DNA of 38,427 nucleotides from an uncultured Collinsella sp. (GTDB lineage: Bacteria; Actinomycetota; Coriobacteriia; Coriobacteriales; Coriobacteriaceae): the NCBI GenBank assembly GCA_900540905.1, contig UQHR01000024.1:1-38427 (forward strand). Direction: 5' to 3'. This document shows, one piece after another, positions 1 through 6,886 of this stretch. Both the position numbers and the translations under genes were made by a program. The notes under the pieces are model-generated. The model was not told where the DNA came from and ran no database searches. It saw only the letters and a list, made by a program, of their open reading frames with translations. Within the stretch, counting starts at the first letter, position 1. Every line of letters begins with the position of its first letter.

Positions 1-77
1 GTCATGCCGAAATGGCGCGAAGCACGCGGTTGACAAAACTATAGAGACACGTCCCAAAAAGACTTGTCTGACGCTGC

Positions 78-237
78 GCCACGAAAAGGACCTATCTACT
101 ACGTTTAGGCCGCAGGGGTCGACCATAGCCGACTTTTTCGAAAATCGGCAAGCTTTCTACCTGCGGTTTTATTTTTGCAAATTCCGGGATGGTCGAGGAT
201 GGCCGGTTAAACGTAGTAGATAGCCGTGTTTCGTGGC
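78..237. repeat. Long inverted repeat with inner hairpin (family G)
   Basis: Two 49-base arms (78-126 and 189-237) face each other. They hold perfectly matched blocks of 9 (78-86/229-237), 16 (92-107/208-223) and 8 bases (119-126/189-196), with equal gaps between blocks on both sides. The 16-base block reads CTATCTACTACGTTTA. A smaller hairpin (GCCGA at 128-132, TCGGC at 145-149) sits inside. No gene is visible in bases 1-282. The equal spacing on both arms suggests one ancestral palindrome that has diverged. It could be an interspersed element or a structured 3' region of the gene ending at 283. Confidence 0.75.
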
Positions 238-282
238 AAACGGTCCGATCCAAGACCCAAAGCGACCGGCCTCGGATGGGTT

Positions 283-2064
283 TTAGATACGGCCGAGGCC
301 GTAGGCTCGAGCGGCTGCCTCGCCGGCGCAGATGAGGTTGGCAGTGGCTTCTTGCGCACCGAGCGCCCGCTCCAGGTTCATGGGCTTGCGACAGATCGGC
401 AGTACAAGGTCGATGCCTTGTCCATACACCGCATCCAGGTTGTCAGCGCGACCGCCCACGACAGCGATCACCGGCTTGCCGCACCGCTTGGCACGGCGCG
501 CCACACCCACCGGAGCCTTGCCGGCGGCGGACTGCTCGTCCATGTTGCCCTCGCCCGTTATGACCAGGTCGACATCGCGTACGCGCTCGTCAAATCCCAC
601 AAGGTCGAGTACCGTCTCAACGCCCGAGCGCAGCTCGGCGCCAAGTGCCAGCAAGGCAGCCCCCAGCCCACCGGCAGCGCCCGCGCCCGGCACGCCGAGT
701 ACCGAGCCAAATGTCCGCGCGCCCTCGGGTACGTGCAGCAACCCCTGAGCCCGCGCCTCGGCAATCGCAGCGTCGAGCAAGCGGCCATAGCCGACCATCC
801 AGCTGTCGTACTCGCGCAGTGCCTCGGCGTCACCCGTCGGCAGGCCCTTCTGCCCGCCAAACACCGCCAGCGCGCCACGACGTCCCACAAGCGGATTCTC
901 GACATCGGAAAGCACGACGATACGCACGCCATCCAGCGCCCGTACCGCCGGCACCAGATCAACACCGGCCACTTGCTCAAGGCCCGCGAGCCCCGGCGCA
1001 ATATCACAGCCGTGGTCATCAACCACATGCGCGCCCAATGCCTGCAGCATGCCGGCGCCGCCATCGTTGGTGGCGCTGCCGCCCAGTCCTATATATAGAG
1101 TCTTCGCCCCCGCGCGAACCGCACGGAGCATCAGCTCGCCCACGCCATAGGTCGAGGCTGCCAGTGCCGCCGACTCCGTGCAGGACGAATACCCAATACC
1201 CGCCGCCTCGGCCATCTCAATGACAGCCGATTCGCGCTCGGTATCCAGCAGCATCCGGGCAGACGCGCGCTTGCCCAAGGGCCCTGCGACCTCGCAGGTC
1301 ACGACCTCACCGCCGCACGCGGCAACGGCGTCGAGCGTTCCCTCGCCGCCGTCCGCCAACGGCAGCGCGCTCGCCTCGGCATCGGGCCACACGCGACGCA
1401 CGCCCTCGGCAACCGCCGACTCTGCCTGCGCGCTCGACACGCTGCCCTTAAAGGAGTCGATCGCCAGCAGCACGCGACGCGGTCGGCGCTGCACGGGGCC
1501 AAAGTCGGCCGCCGCACCAGCAATCTCGTCGGCATCAGCCAGTGCCGCGGCATGAGCGGCATGCGCCTCGAGATCGGACCCACAGCCGCAACCGCCGCCA
1601 TCCGCACCACGCAAACCGGCAAAATAGCTGCTCAACACATCACGGCACTCGTCTGCCAGCACGCCGGCCGTCACATTAAAGCGATGATTCAGGCGCGAAT
1701 CGGCGTTGAGGTCGTATAGCGAGCCCAGCGCGCCCGCCTTGGCATCGGCCGCACCATACACGCAGCGACCCACGCGCGCGTTGACCATGAGGCCCGCGCA
1801 CATGCAGCAAGGCTCGAGCGTCACATAAACGGTGCAGTCGGAAAGGCGCCAACGGCCAAGCGCCTGAGCGGCGGAACACAACGCCGCAAACTCAGCATGC
1901 GCCGAAGGGTCTTGATCGAGCTCGCGACGATTATGCGCCCGCGCGACAATCTCGCCCGCGCACACCACCACGGCACCAATGGGCACCTCGCCCACCGCCG
2001 CGGCGGCGCGAGCCTCCGCCAACGCCTCGCGCATGAACTTCTCGTCGATTTCGGTGATCGTCAT
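283..2064 (-). CDS. Fused tRNA adenosine deaminase (TadA) and glycerate kinase
   Basis: This 593-residue protein joins two enzymes. Residues 1-155 are a complete TadA-type zinc deaminase, with HAE at 56-58 and PCCMC at 85-89 for zinc binding and proton transfer. The family converts wobble adenosine of tRNA-Arg(ACG) to inosine. A linker of about 40 residues rich in Gly, Ala and Asp follows. From about residue 196 to the end lies a full-length type 2 glycerate kinase (GlxK family), with AIDSFKGS, LADGGEGT, GGSATNDGG, the GGQKG stretch and TGEGNMDEQS. It would phosphorylate glycerate. The start is the ATG at 2064, preceded by AGGGAAGG; an upstream in-frame start at 2115 has no such site and would run up to the tRNA. 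Both domains look intact, so this is a fusion and not a broken gene. Why the two activities are joined is unknown. Confidence 0.9.
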   Translation of the reverse strand: MTITEIDEKFMREALAEARAAAAVGEVPIGAVVVCAGEIVARAHNRRELDQDPSAHAEFAALCSAAQALGRWRLSDCTVYVTLEPCCMCAGLMVNARVGRCVYGAADAKAGALGSLYDLNADSRLNHRFNVTAGVLADECRDVLSSYFAGLRGADGGGCGCGSDLEAHAAHAAALADADEIAGAAADFGPVQRRPRRVLLAIDSFKGSVSSAQAESAVAEGVRRVWPDAEASALPLADGGEGTLDAVAACGGEVVTCEVAGPLGKRASARMLLDTERESAVIEMAEAAGIGYSSCTESAALAASTYGVGELMLRAVRAGAKTLYIGLGGSATNDGGAGMLQALGAHVVDDHGCDIAPGLAGLEQVAGVDLVPAVRALDGVRIVVLSDVENPLVGRRGALAVFGGQKGLPTGDAEALREYDSWMVGYGRLLDAAIAEARAQGLLHVPEGARTFGSVLGVPGAGAAGGLGAALLALGAELRSGVETVLDLVGFDERVRDVDLVITGEGNMDEQSAAGKAPVGVARRAKRCGKPVIAVVGGRADNLDAVYGQGIDLVLPICRKPMNLERALGAQEATANLICAGEAAARAYGLGRI

Positions 2065-2115
2065 CGTTCGCCTTCCCTGTTGCAAATTCAAAACGATGCT
2101 ATCATTACGACTCAC

Positions 2116-2205
2116 GGAGAGATGGCAGAGCGGTTGAATGCGGCGGTCTTGAAAACCGTTGAGCGCGAGAGCGTTCCGGGGGTTCGAATCCCCCTCTCTC
2201 CGCCA
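2116..2205 (+). tRNA. tRNA-Ser (anticodon UGA)
   Basis: The acceptor stem GGAGAGA (2116-2122) pairs with TCTCTCC (2195-2201). The anticodon stem-loop reads GCGGT-CTTGAAA-ACCGT, placing TGA at positions 34-36. A long variable arm, typical of class II tRNA-Ser, follows. The T stem-loop is GGGGG-TTCGAAT-CCCCC. Discriminator G and an encoded CCA end the gene at 2205. It starts 51 bases from the divergent deaminase-kinase start codon. Confidence 0.97.
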
Positions 2206-2208
2206 CTT

Positions 2209-2805
2209 CTAGTGATGCACCGGCGTCATGGTTCGCTCGAACAGTGCATCGACCACGTCGGCCATCTCGGGTCGACGCTCGAGGTCGTGACCCGACTCCC
2301 ACCATATCGTGAAAAGTCGAATAATACCGCCGGCGACAAACTCTGACGTCGTCTCGAGTGACACGGGGGCCAGGGCATCCTCGGCAAGCACGTTCATCAC
2401 ACGCTCGCGGATGGAGCGGGCAATACGGTCGCAAATAACGTTGGTCAACATGCCCGACATGTTGCTTGCCAAAATGTTATCCATGAGCTGCTCGTGCGCC
2501 AGAATCAAATCCATGGCATCGTCCAAAATCGCGTGTCGAAGCGCGCGCACGTCCTCGGCAGACACTGCGCCGGCCTCATCGGGCTGTTTTTGCGGCAATC
2601 CCGACATGAGCTCATCGATATAAAAGGCGAAGTAATCGTTTTTATCGCGAAAATGCTTATAGAACGTCGTGCGGCGAATCATGGCGCGGTCGCACAGCAT
2701 GGCAACCGTCAGGTCCTCAAAACGATGCTCCTCGAGAAGCTCGGTGAAAGCATCGAACAGGGCGCGGTAGGTTTTCTTAATGCGAAGGTCCACTGGTATC
2801 GCCAT
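2209..2805 (-). CDS. TetR/AcrR family transcriptional regulator
   Basis: This 198-residue protein has a TetR-type helix-turn-helix at about residues 8-55 (FEDLTVAMLCDRAMIRRTTF, then YKHFRDKNDYF). A helical ligand-binding and dimerisation region with no recognisable specificity follows. The ATG at 2805 was chosen because the TetR domain begins right after it; longer in-frame starts add about 90 unrelated residues. The stop lies only 3 bases past tRNA-Ser, so the two genes converge. It diverges from the LemA gene across 208 bases that contain a GGTATA/TATACC palindrome, a candidate operator. The ligand is unknown. Confidence 0.88.
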   Translation of the reverse strand: MAIPVDLRIKKTYRALFDAFTELLEEHRFEDLTVAMLCDRAMIRRTTFYKHFRDKNDYFAFYIDELMSGLPQKQPDEAGAVSAEDVRALRHAILDDAMDLILAHEQLMDNILASNMSGMLTNVICDRIARSIRERVMNVLAEDALAPVSLETTSEFVAGGIIRLFTIWWESGHDLERRPEMADVVDALFERTMTPVHH

Positions 2806-2944
2806 CCTCAGGGCAAAGACAACACTCGTCAATCTGTCGCATATCTTACACCTGTACCTCGCGCGCTTTGCCCCGGTACCAACCCCGCCAACCCCGCCGA
2901 AAACATAACGCTTGCCGGAAAGTTCGGCACGGCAAAACGTTGCG

Positions 2945-2966
2945 GGTATACTAGTAGCGTTATACC
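2945..2966 (+). promoter_or_regulatory. Palindrome over the lemA promoter, candidate TetR operator
   Basis: GGTATA (2945-2950) and TATACC (2961-2966) form a perfect inverted repeat with 10 bases between the arms. The left arm overlaps TATACT (2947-2952), a good -10 hexamer for lemA, with a weak -35 TTCGGC (2923-2928) at 18-base spacing. Its place between the divergent TetR gene and lemA suggests TetR binding; that is inference. Confidence 0.5.
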
Positions 2967-3013
2967 AACGGCAGCTGGCGCATGCCGCCGCGGCCATTCG
3001 AAACGGAGACATC

Positions 3014-3565
3014 ATGATTACCGTCATCATCGGCATCGTTGTTGTCATTGCGATTGTCTGCGCCATCGCCGGCATCTACAACAACATGGTCACCAAGCGC
3101 AACCGCATCGACAACGCGTGGCAGAACATCGACACGCAGCTGCAGCGTCGCAACGACCTGATCCCCAACCTGGTCGAGACCGTCAAGGGCTATGCCAAGC
3201 ACGAGCAGGAGACGCTCTCCGCCGTGATCAGCGCACGCAACACCGCCGTCAAGGCGACCACGCCCGAGGCCAAGATGGAAGCCGACAACGTGCTGACCGG
3301 TGCGCTGCGCCAGCTCTTCGCCGTAGCCGAGGCCTATCCCGATCTTAAGGCAAACACCAACTTTACGCAGCTGCAGGCATCGCTCGAGGATACCGAGAAC
3401 AAGATTAGCTATGCACGCCAGAGCTACAACGATTGCGTGCTCAGCTACAACAACGCCATTCAGACGTTCCCGGCTGTCATCTTTGCCGGCATCTTCCAGT
3501 TTAAGGAGCGCCAGGGCTTCGAGGCCGCCGAAGCAGCCCGCCAGGCCCCGACCGTCAAGTTCTAG
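3014..3565 (+). CDS. lemA: LemA family membrane-anchored protein
   Basis: This 183-residue protein starts with one hydrophobic segment (residues about 2-22). The conserved LemA region follows (RNRIDNAWQNIDTQLQRRND, then LIPNLVETVKGYAKHE) and a helical domain runs to the C terminus. LemA proteins are thought to have a short outside N terminus, one membrane span and a helical domain; their molecular function is not settled. The ATG at 3014 follows ACGGAGA, and an upstream in-frame start at 2912 would add unrelated residues before the membrane segment. The gene ends before a clear terminator and appears to be transcribed alone, perhaps under the divergent TetR regulator. Confidence 0.92.
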   Translation: MITVIIGIVVVIAIVCAIAGIYNNMVTKRNRIDNAWQNIDTQLQRRNDLIPNLVETVKGYAKHEQETLSAVISARNTAVKATTPEAKMEADNVLTGALRQLFAVAEAYPDLKANTNFTQLQASLEDTENKISYARQSYNDCVLSYNNAIQTFPAVIFAGIFQFKERQGFEAAEAARQAPTVKF

Positions 3566-3603
3566 TAGGCACGGCCGAGCTTCCGCCAGCACATCAATCC
3601 TTT

Positions 3604-3639
3604 AAGGGGTCCAAGGCAATCGCCCTGGACCCTTTCTTT
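3604..3639 (+). terminator. Rho-independent terminator of lemA
   Basis: GGGTCCA (3607-3613) pairs with TGGACCC (3626-3632), the stem is extended inward by partly paired bases, and a TTTCTTT run follows. Confidence 0.85.
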
Positions 3640-3718
3640 ACAAAACGCGCGGCCGAAAGGCCGCGCACCATCTTTAATTCAGATTAATCACTGCCTGTGC
3701 GACAACGCCGAGCCCGCA

Positions 3719-3843
3719 GGGCAGAGAGCAAGTTCCCTCCCGGCGCACTCCGCAGGACGCAAGAAGCCCTCGCCGCACGAAGTGCGCAGCGAGGGCTTCT
3801 TGCATGTCCGAGGACGCGCCGGGAGGGAACTTGCTCTCTGCCC
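3719..3843. repeat. Long nested inverted repeat (family F, copy 1)
   Basis: A perfect 28-base outer arm (3719-3746) is complementary to 3816-3843. Inside it a second perfect arm of 15 bases (3759-3773/3789-3803) is capped by a small GCAC-GAA-GTGC hairpin. Between outer and inner arms the two sides do not match. The element fills most of the 294-base gap between lemA and ilvE and ends 17 bases before the ilvE stop, so it may also end ilvE transcription. A second element of the same build is at 32220-32358. Confidence 0.85.
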
Positions 3844-3859
3844 GGACAGGTAAGACAGA

Positions 3860-4912
3860 TTACGCGACGACGTAGACCCAGTCGTGCTTATCCTCAACGG
3901 CACCAGACTGGATGCCGGTCAGGGTCTCACGGAGCTTCTTCATCACGGGGCCGATCTCGGTGTAGCCAGCCGGGAAGGTCACGGTCTCGTCGGCGCCATA
4001 GACCTTGTTGTCGATCTCGCCAACCGGGGAGATGACGGCGGCGGTGCCGCACAGGCCGCACTCCACAAAGGTGCCGGCCTTGACCTCGGCCCACTCGACG
4101 GGACGCTGGTCAACGGTCATGCCCAGGTCCTGAGCAACCTGAACGAGCGAACGACGGGTGATAGAGGGCAGGATGGAGTCAGTGTGCGACTGCGGAACGA
4201 CGAGCGTGCCGTCCTCCTTCACGAACAGGACGTTGGCACCGCCGGTCTCCTCGACATAGGTGCGGGACTCGGAGTCGAGATACAGGTTCTCGGCATAGCC
4301 CTCGCGGTGAGCCTCCATCGTGGGCTTGAGGGACATGGCGTAGTTCAGGCCGGCCTTGATGTTGCCGGTGCCGTGCGGCGCGGCGCGGTCGTACTCGGAA
4401 ACGCGCAGTTTAACGGGCTTGAGGCCACCCTTAAAGTACGGACCGACCGGGGTCACGAGAATGCGGAACGTGTACTCAGGAGCGGGAGCCACGCCGATCA
4501 CGTCACCGGAGCCGATCATAAACGGACGCACGTACAGGGTCGCGCCGGAACCGAAGGGCGGAACCCAGGCGGCGTTGGCAGAAACGACCTGCTTGACGGC
4601 CTCAACGAACTTCTCCTTGGGGAACGGGGGCATCTCGAGGCGCTGCGCAGAGTTGTACATACGCTCGGCGTTCATATCGGGACGGAAGCAGACGATGCTG
4701 CCGTCCTCGGCGGTGTAGGCCTTCAGGCCCTCAAAGACCTCCTGGCAGTAATGGAAGATACCGCCGCACTCGGAGACATGCAGGGTGTGGTCGGTGGTCA
4801 GGCCGCCCTCGTCCCACTCGCCATCCTTCCAATGAGCCTCGTAGCTGTAATCGGTCTTCATGTAGCCAAAGCCGAGGCTACCCCAATCGATATCCTTCTT
4901 CTCGACAGTCAT
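3860..4912 (-). CDS. ilvE: Branched-chain amino acid aminotransferase
   Basis: This 350-residue fold-type IV PLP enzyme catalyses the last step of Leu, Ile and Val synthesis and the first step of their breakdown, using 2-oxoglutarate/glutamate. Visible features are FEGLKAYTAEDGSI, the GTGNIKAGLNYA stretch with the PLP lysine near residue 186, YVEETGGANV, and the C-terminal GLCGTAAVISPVG. The ATG at 4912 follows GGAG and matches the usual N terminus; a longer in-frame start at 5062 has no family-like sequence. The leader of about 150 bases has a candidate -10 and, further upstream, one of three shared 18-base palindromes (5102-5119). No T-box was seen in the leader. Confidence 0.95.
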   Translation of the reverse strand: MTVEKKDIDWGSLGFGYMKTDYSYEAHWKDGEWDEGGLTTDHTLHVSECGGIFHYCQEVFEGLKAYTAEDGSIVCFRPDMNAERMYNSAQRLEMPPFPKEKFVEAVKQVVSANAAWVPPFGSGATLYVRPFMIGSGDVIGVAPAPEYTFRILVTPVGPYFKGGLKPVKLRVSEYDRAAPHGTGNIKAGLNYAMSLKPTMEAHREGYAENLYLDSESRTYVEETGGANVLFVKEDGTLVVPQSHTDSILPSITRRSLVQVAQDLGMTVDQRPVEWAEVKAGTFVECGLCGTAAVISPVGEIDNKVYGADETVTFPAGYTEIGPVMKKLRETLTGIQSGAVEDKHDWVYVVA

Positions 4913-5065
4913 ATGTCGCTCCTTACATACACAGTTGCATACTCGCGAACCCGCACGCAAGGACCGAGGCCGACCGCGTCGCAACGTCGCACGCCCGGAG
5001 CGTAGAGCCGGACGGGACACGCGAGCAGCATCAAAGCCGATGGCACGTCGATTCGCATGCACGAG

Positions 5066-5094
5066 ATTGTACTCCCCGCACGCGTCTGATAAAA
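5066..5094 (-). promoter_or_regulatory. Candidate ilvE promoter
   Basis: On the minus strand TACAAT (5071 to 5066) is a good -10. The region about 17 bases upstream (TTTTAT, 5094 to 5089) is a weak -35. The same TACAAT hexamer precedes the aminotransferase at 34955 and glmS. The start site would be near 5059. Confidence 0.4.
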
Positions 5095-5101
5095 CGCTTT
5101 T

Positions 5102-5119
5102 CTTTAACTAAGTAAAGTA
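5102..5119 (-). promoter_or_regulatory. 18-base palindromic operator, copy 1 (ilvE)
   Basis: The minus strand reads TACTTTACTTAGTTAAAG. It matches sites upstream of the amino-acid ABC operon (32051-32068) and the class I aminotransferase (36178-36195) under the consensus YACTTTRCYYRRYTAAAG. It lies 190 bases upstream of the ilvE start. Confidence 0.6.
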
Positions 5120-5141
5120 TTTTCATTTGACCGAAGCTGAC

Positions 5142-5173
5142 GAGGCCCGCCACCGTAAACGGTGACGGGCCTC
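5142..5173 (-). terminator. Hairpin ending the DedA gene
   Basis: A 15-base stem with one mismatch (5142-5156/5159-5173) and a 2-base loop lies 28 bases past the DedA stop. No strong T-run follows, so termination efficiency is uncertain. Confidence 0.6.
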
Positions 5174-5201
5174 AACTGCACGGTTTGCGCGCTGGCTCGA
5201 G

Positions 5202-5849
5202 CTACGCGTTCTTTTTGCCCAGCTTAGCCTTAACCAGACCGACCACGGTCGGGATGATCGACACGGCAACGATGCCAACGATTAGCAGCTCAAAGTGCTC
5301 CTGCACAAAGGGAATGCCACCAAAGAAGTAGCCCAGCAGTGTAAAGAGCGTCGACCAGGTAATGCCGCCCAGCACGTTAAAGATGACAAAATTGCGCCAG
5401 TGCATGCCGCCCATGCCGGCGATAAAGGGCACAAAAGTGCGGATAAACGGGAAGAAACGGCCCAGGAAAATAGCCAGGTGGCCCCACTTGTCCAAGAAGT
5501 CCTCGGACTTTTTAATGCGCTCGGGCGTCATGGCCTTGACCTTGCCCGAAGCGATGATCTTTTTGCCAAAGAAGTGGCCGATCATAAAGTTGCACTGATC
5601 GCCCAGGATGGCTGCGGCCCATGCGGTGGCCAGAAGCGCCACGATGTTAAAGCCACCGTTATGGGCAAAGAAGCCCGAGGCAAACAGCAGCGAGTCGCCG
5701 GGAAGAAACGGGAAGAACACCACGCCCGTCTCGATAAAGATGATTAGGAACACGCAGCCGTAGGCCATAAGCGGGCCGGCGGCGATCCAGCTAGCGATCG
5801 CGGTGCGCGGGTCCTTAAGCAGCTCGGCGATAAAATTGATGAAACCCAT
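5202..5849 (-). CDS. DedA family membrane protein
   Basis: This 215-residue integral membrane protein of the DedA/SNARE-associated (VTT) family has hydrophobic segments at about residues 20-45, 55-80, 150-175 and 185-205. It carries the typical FLPGDSLLFASG stretch and the GRFFPFIRTFVPFIAGM motif. Members have been linked to membrane lipid (undecaprenyl phosphate, phosphatidylethanolamine) translocation and proton-driven membrane homeostasis; the substrate here cannot be told. The ATG at 5849 follows GAGAGG at moderate spacing; an in-frame start at 5888 adds 13 residues without a clear binding site. It appears to be a single gene. Confidence 0.9.
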   Translation of the reverse strand: MGFINFIAELLKDPRTAIASWIAAGPLMAYGCVFLIIFIETGVVFFPFLPGDSLLFASGFFAHNGGFNIVALLATAWAAAILGDQCNFMIGHFFGKKIIASGKVKAMTPERIKKSEDFLDKWGHLAIFLGRFFPFIRTFVPFIAGMGGMHWRNFVIFNVLGGITWSTLFTLLGYFFGGIPFVQEHFELLIVGIVAVSIIPTVVGLVKAKLGKKNA

Positions 5850-6073
5850 GAAGTAAAACCTCTCAGTTGTGGGCGCGGACACGTCCAAGTTGACCAGTAT
5901 ACGGTTGCGATGCGAGCACGGGCCAAACCCCTCAAAAGTCTTACTTCATTACCAGCAAGTTTGCATAACTGACACCTGTCGCGCAAAGCCGTCCAAGATT
6001 GCCCTTCCTAATCCCTAGCGAATCGCTATACTTTATTGAATCGCATTGTCACGGCGCTAAGGGAGGGCGGCCG

Positions 6074-6778
6074 GTGAGCTTTATCAACACCATTCGTGAG
6101 GACATCAAGACCGTCCAGGCGCAGGACCCCGCAGCGCAAAGTGCCCTGGTCATCTTCTTGTCTTACCCCGGCCTGCACGCCAAGTGGAACCATGTGCCCG
6201 AGCACTGGCTTTGGGAGCACGGTCACCGCTCACTCGCCCGCGTGCTCTCGCAGATCACCCGCCATATCACCGGCGTCGAGATTCATCCCGCCGCACAGAT
6301 CGGCAAGCACTTCTTTATCGACCACGCCATGGGCGTCGTCATCGGCGAGACCACCGTCGTGGGCGACAACTGCGTGCTCTACCAGGGCGTCACGCTCGGT
6401 GGTACCGGCAACGAGACCGGCAAACGCCACCCAACGCTCGGCGATAACGTCACCGTGGGCACGGGCGCCAAGGTGCTCGGCAACATCCGCATCGGCAACA
6501 ACGTCAAGATCGGCGGCAACTCGGTCGTCGTTAAGGACGTGCCCGACAACTGCACCGTTGTTGGCGTGCCGGGACGCATCATCAAGCGCAACGGCTGCCG
6601 CGTGTTCGAGGAGAGCTTCGATGCCAAGCAGCATCGCGAGTACATGCCCGACGATGCCGCCGAGCAATCCGCGCTCAACCGTCAAGGCATCACCGAGAAT
6701 GCCCGCCGCGTCAAGGAACTCGAGCGAGAGGTGGCCGAGCTCAAGGCCCTCGTCGCCAAGCTCGCGGACGAACGCTAG
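6074..6778 (+). CDS. cysE: Serine O-acetyltransferase
   Basis: This 234-residue left-handed beta-helix acetyltransferase makes O-acetylserine from serine and acetyl-CoA for cysteine synthesis. The hexapeptide repeat region is clear, including HPAAQIGKHFFIDHAMGVVI, GETTVVGDN, YQGVTLGGTG and KRHPTLGDNVTVGTGAKVLG. It ends in a charged helix (ELEREVAELKALVAKLADER) likely to form a coiled coil. The N-terminal domain is short, as in the Bacillus type. The GTG at 6074 was chosen because AAGGGAGG (6059-6066) sits 7 bases upstream; an ATG at about 5999 lacks a site and would lie upstream of a plausible -10 (TATACT, 6027-6032). No cysK is adjacent. Confidence 0.93.
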   Translation: MSFINTIREDIKTVQAQDPAAQSALVIFLSYPGLHAKWNHVPEHWLWEHGHRSLARVLSQITRHITGVEIHPAAQIGKHFFIDHAMGVVIGETTVVGDNCVLYQGVTLGGTGNETGKRHPTLGDNVTVGTGAKVLGNIRIGNNVKIGGNSVVVKDVPDNCTVVGVPGRIIKRNGCRVFEESFDAKQHREYMPDDAAEQSALNRQGITENARRVKELEREVAELKALVAKLADER

Positions 6779-6814
6779 AGGCGGACGACCACCGACAACA
6801 TTGACGCCAACGCA

Positions 6815-6853
6815 AAGGCGCGCCAGAGGATTCACCCCCGGCGCGCCTTATTT
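6815..6853 (+). terminator. Rho-independent terminator of cysE
   Basis: AAGGCGCGCC (6815-6824) pairs with GGCGCGCCTT (6840-6849) around a 15-base loop, followed by ATTT. Confidence 0.8.
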
Positions 6854-6886
6854 GTGATGCGGCAAAGAGACTGTCCCTTTGTCACA
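6853..6886. repeat. Degenerate GGGACAG-core palindrome
   Basis: TGTGA/TCACA (6853-6857/6882-6886) and CAAAG/CTTTG (6863-6867/6877-6881) flank a GACTGTCCC core, which is GGGACAGTC on the minus strand. One arm carries about 5 extra bases, so this looks like a decayed copy. It touches the stop codon of the ABC gene at 6887. Confidence 0.45.

Noticed and set aside
226..1098. Long open frame on the plus strand opposite the deaminase-kinase gene
   Set aside because: It is a shadow of a high-GC gene: no family-like sequence, no ribosome site, and the opposite frame holds two well-conserved enzymes. Similar shadows (for example 16730-18865 opposite glmS and 36227-38383 opposite ftsH) were left out for the same reason.
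2080..2105. Promoter for tRNA-Ser (TTGCAA and TATCAT)
   Set aside because: The spacing between the two hexamers is only 14 bases, too short to support a call.
3719..3843. Insertion-sequence ends or a MITE
   Set aside because: The arms are perfect, but there is no transposase fragment and no clear target-site duplication, so it is listed only as an inverted repeat.
4913..5101. T-box or attenuator in the ilvE leader (and before cysE)
   Set aside because: No T-box core motif and no terminator next to the start codon were seen in either leader.
5999..6032. Promoter for cysE with TTGCCC and TATACT
   Set aside because: The spacing is 22 bases. The TATACT alone may be a -10, but a full promoter cannot be claimed.
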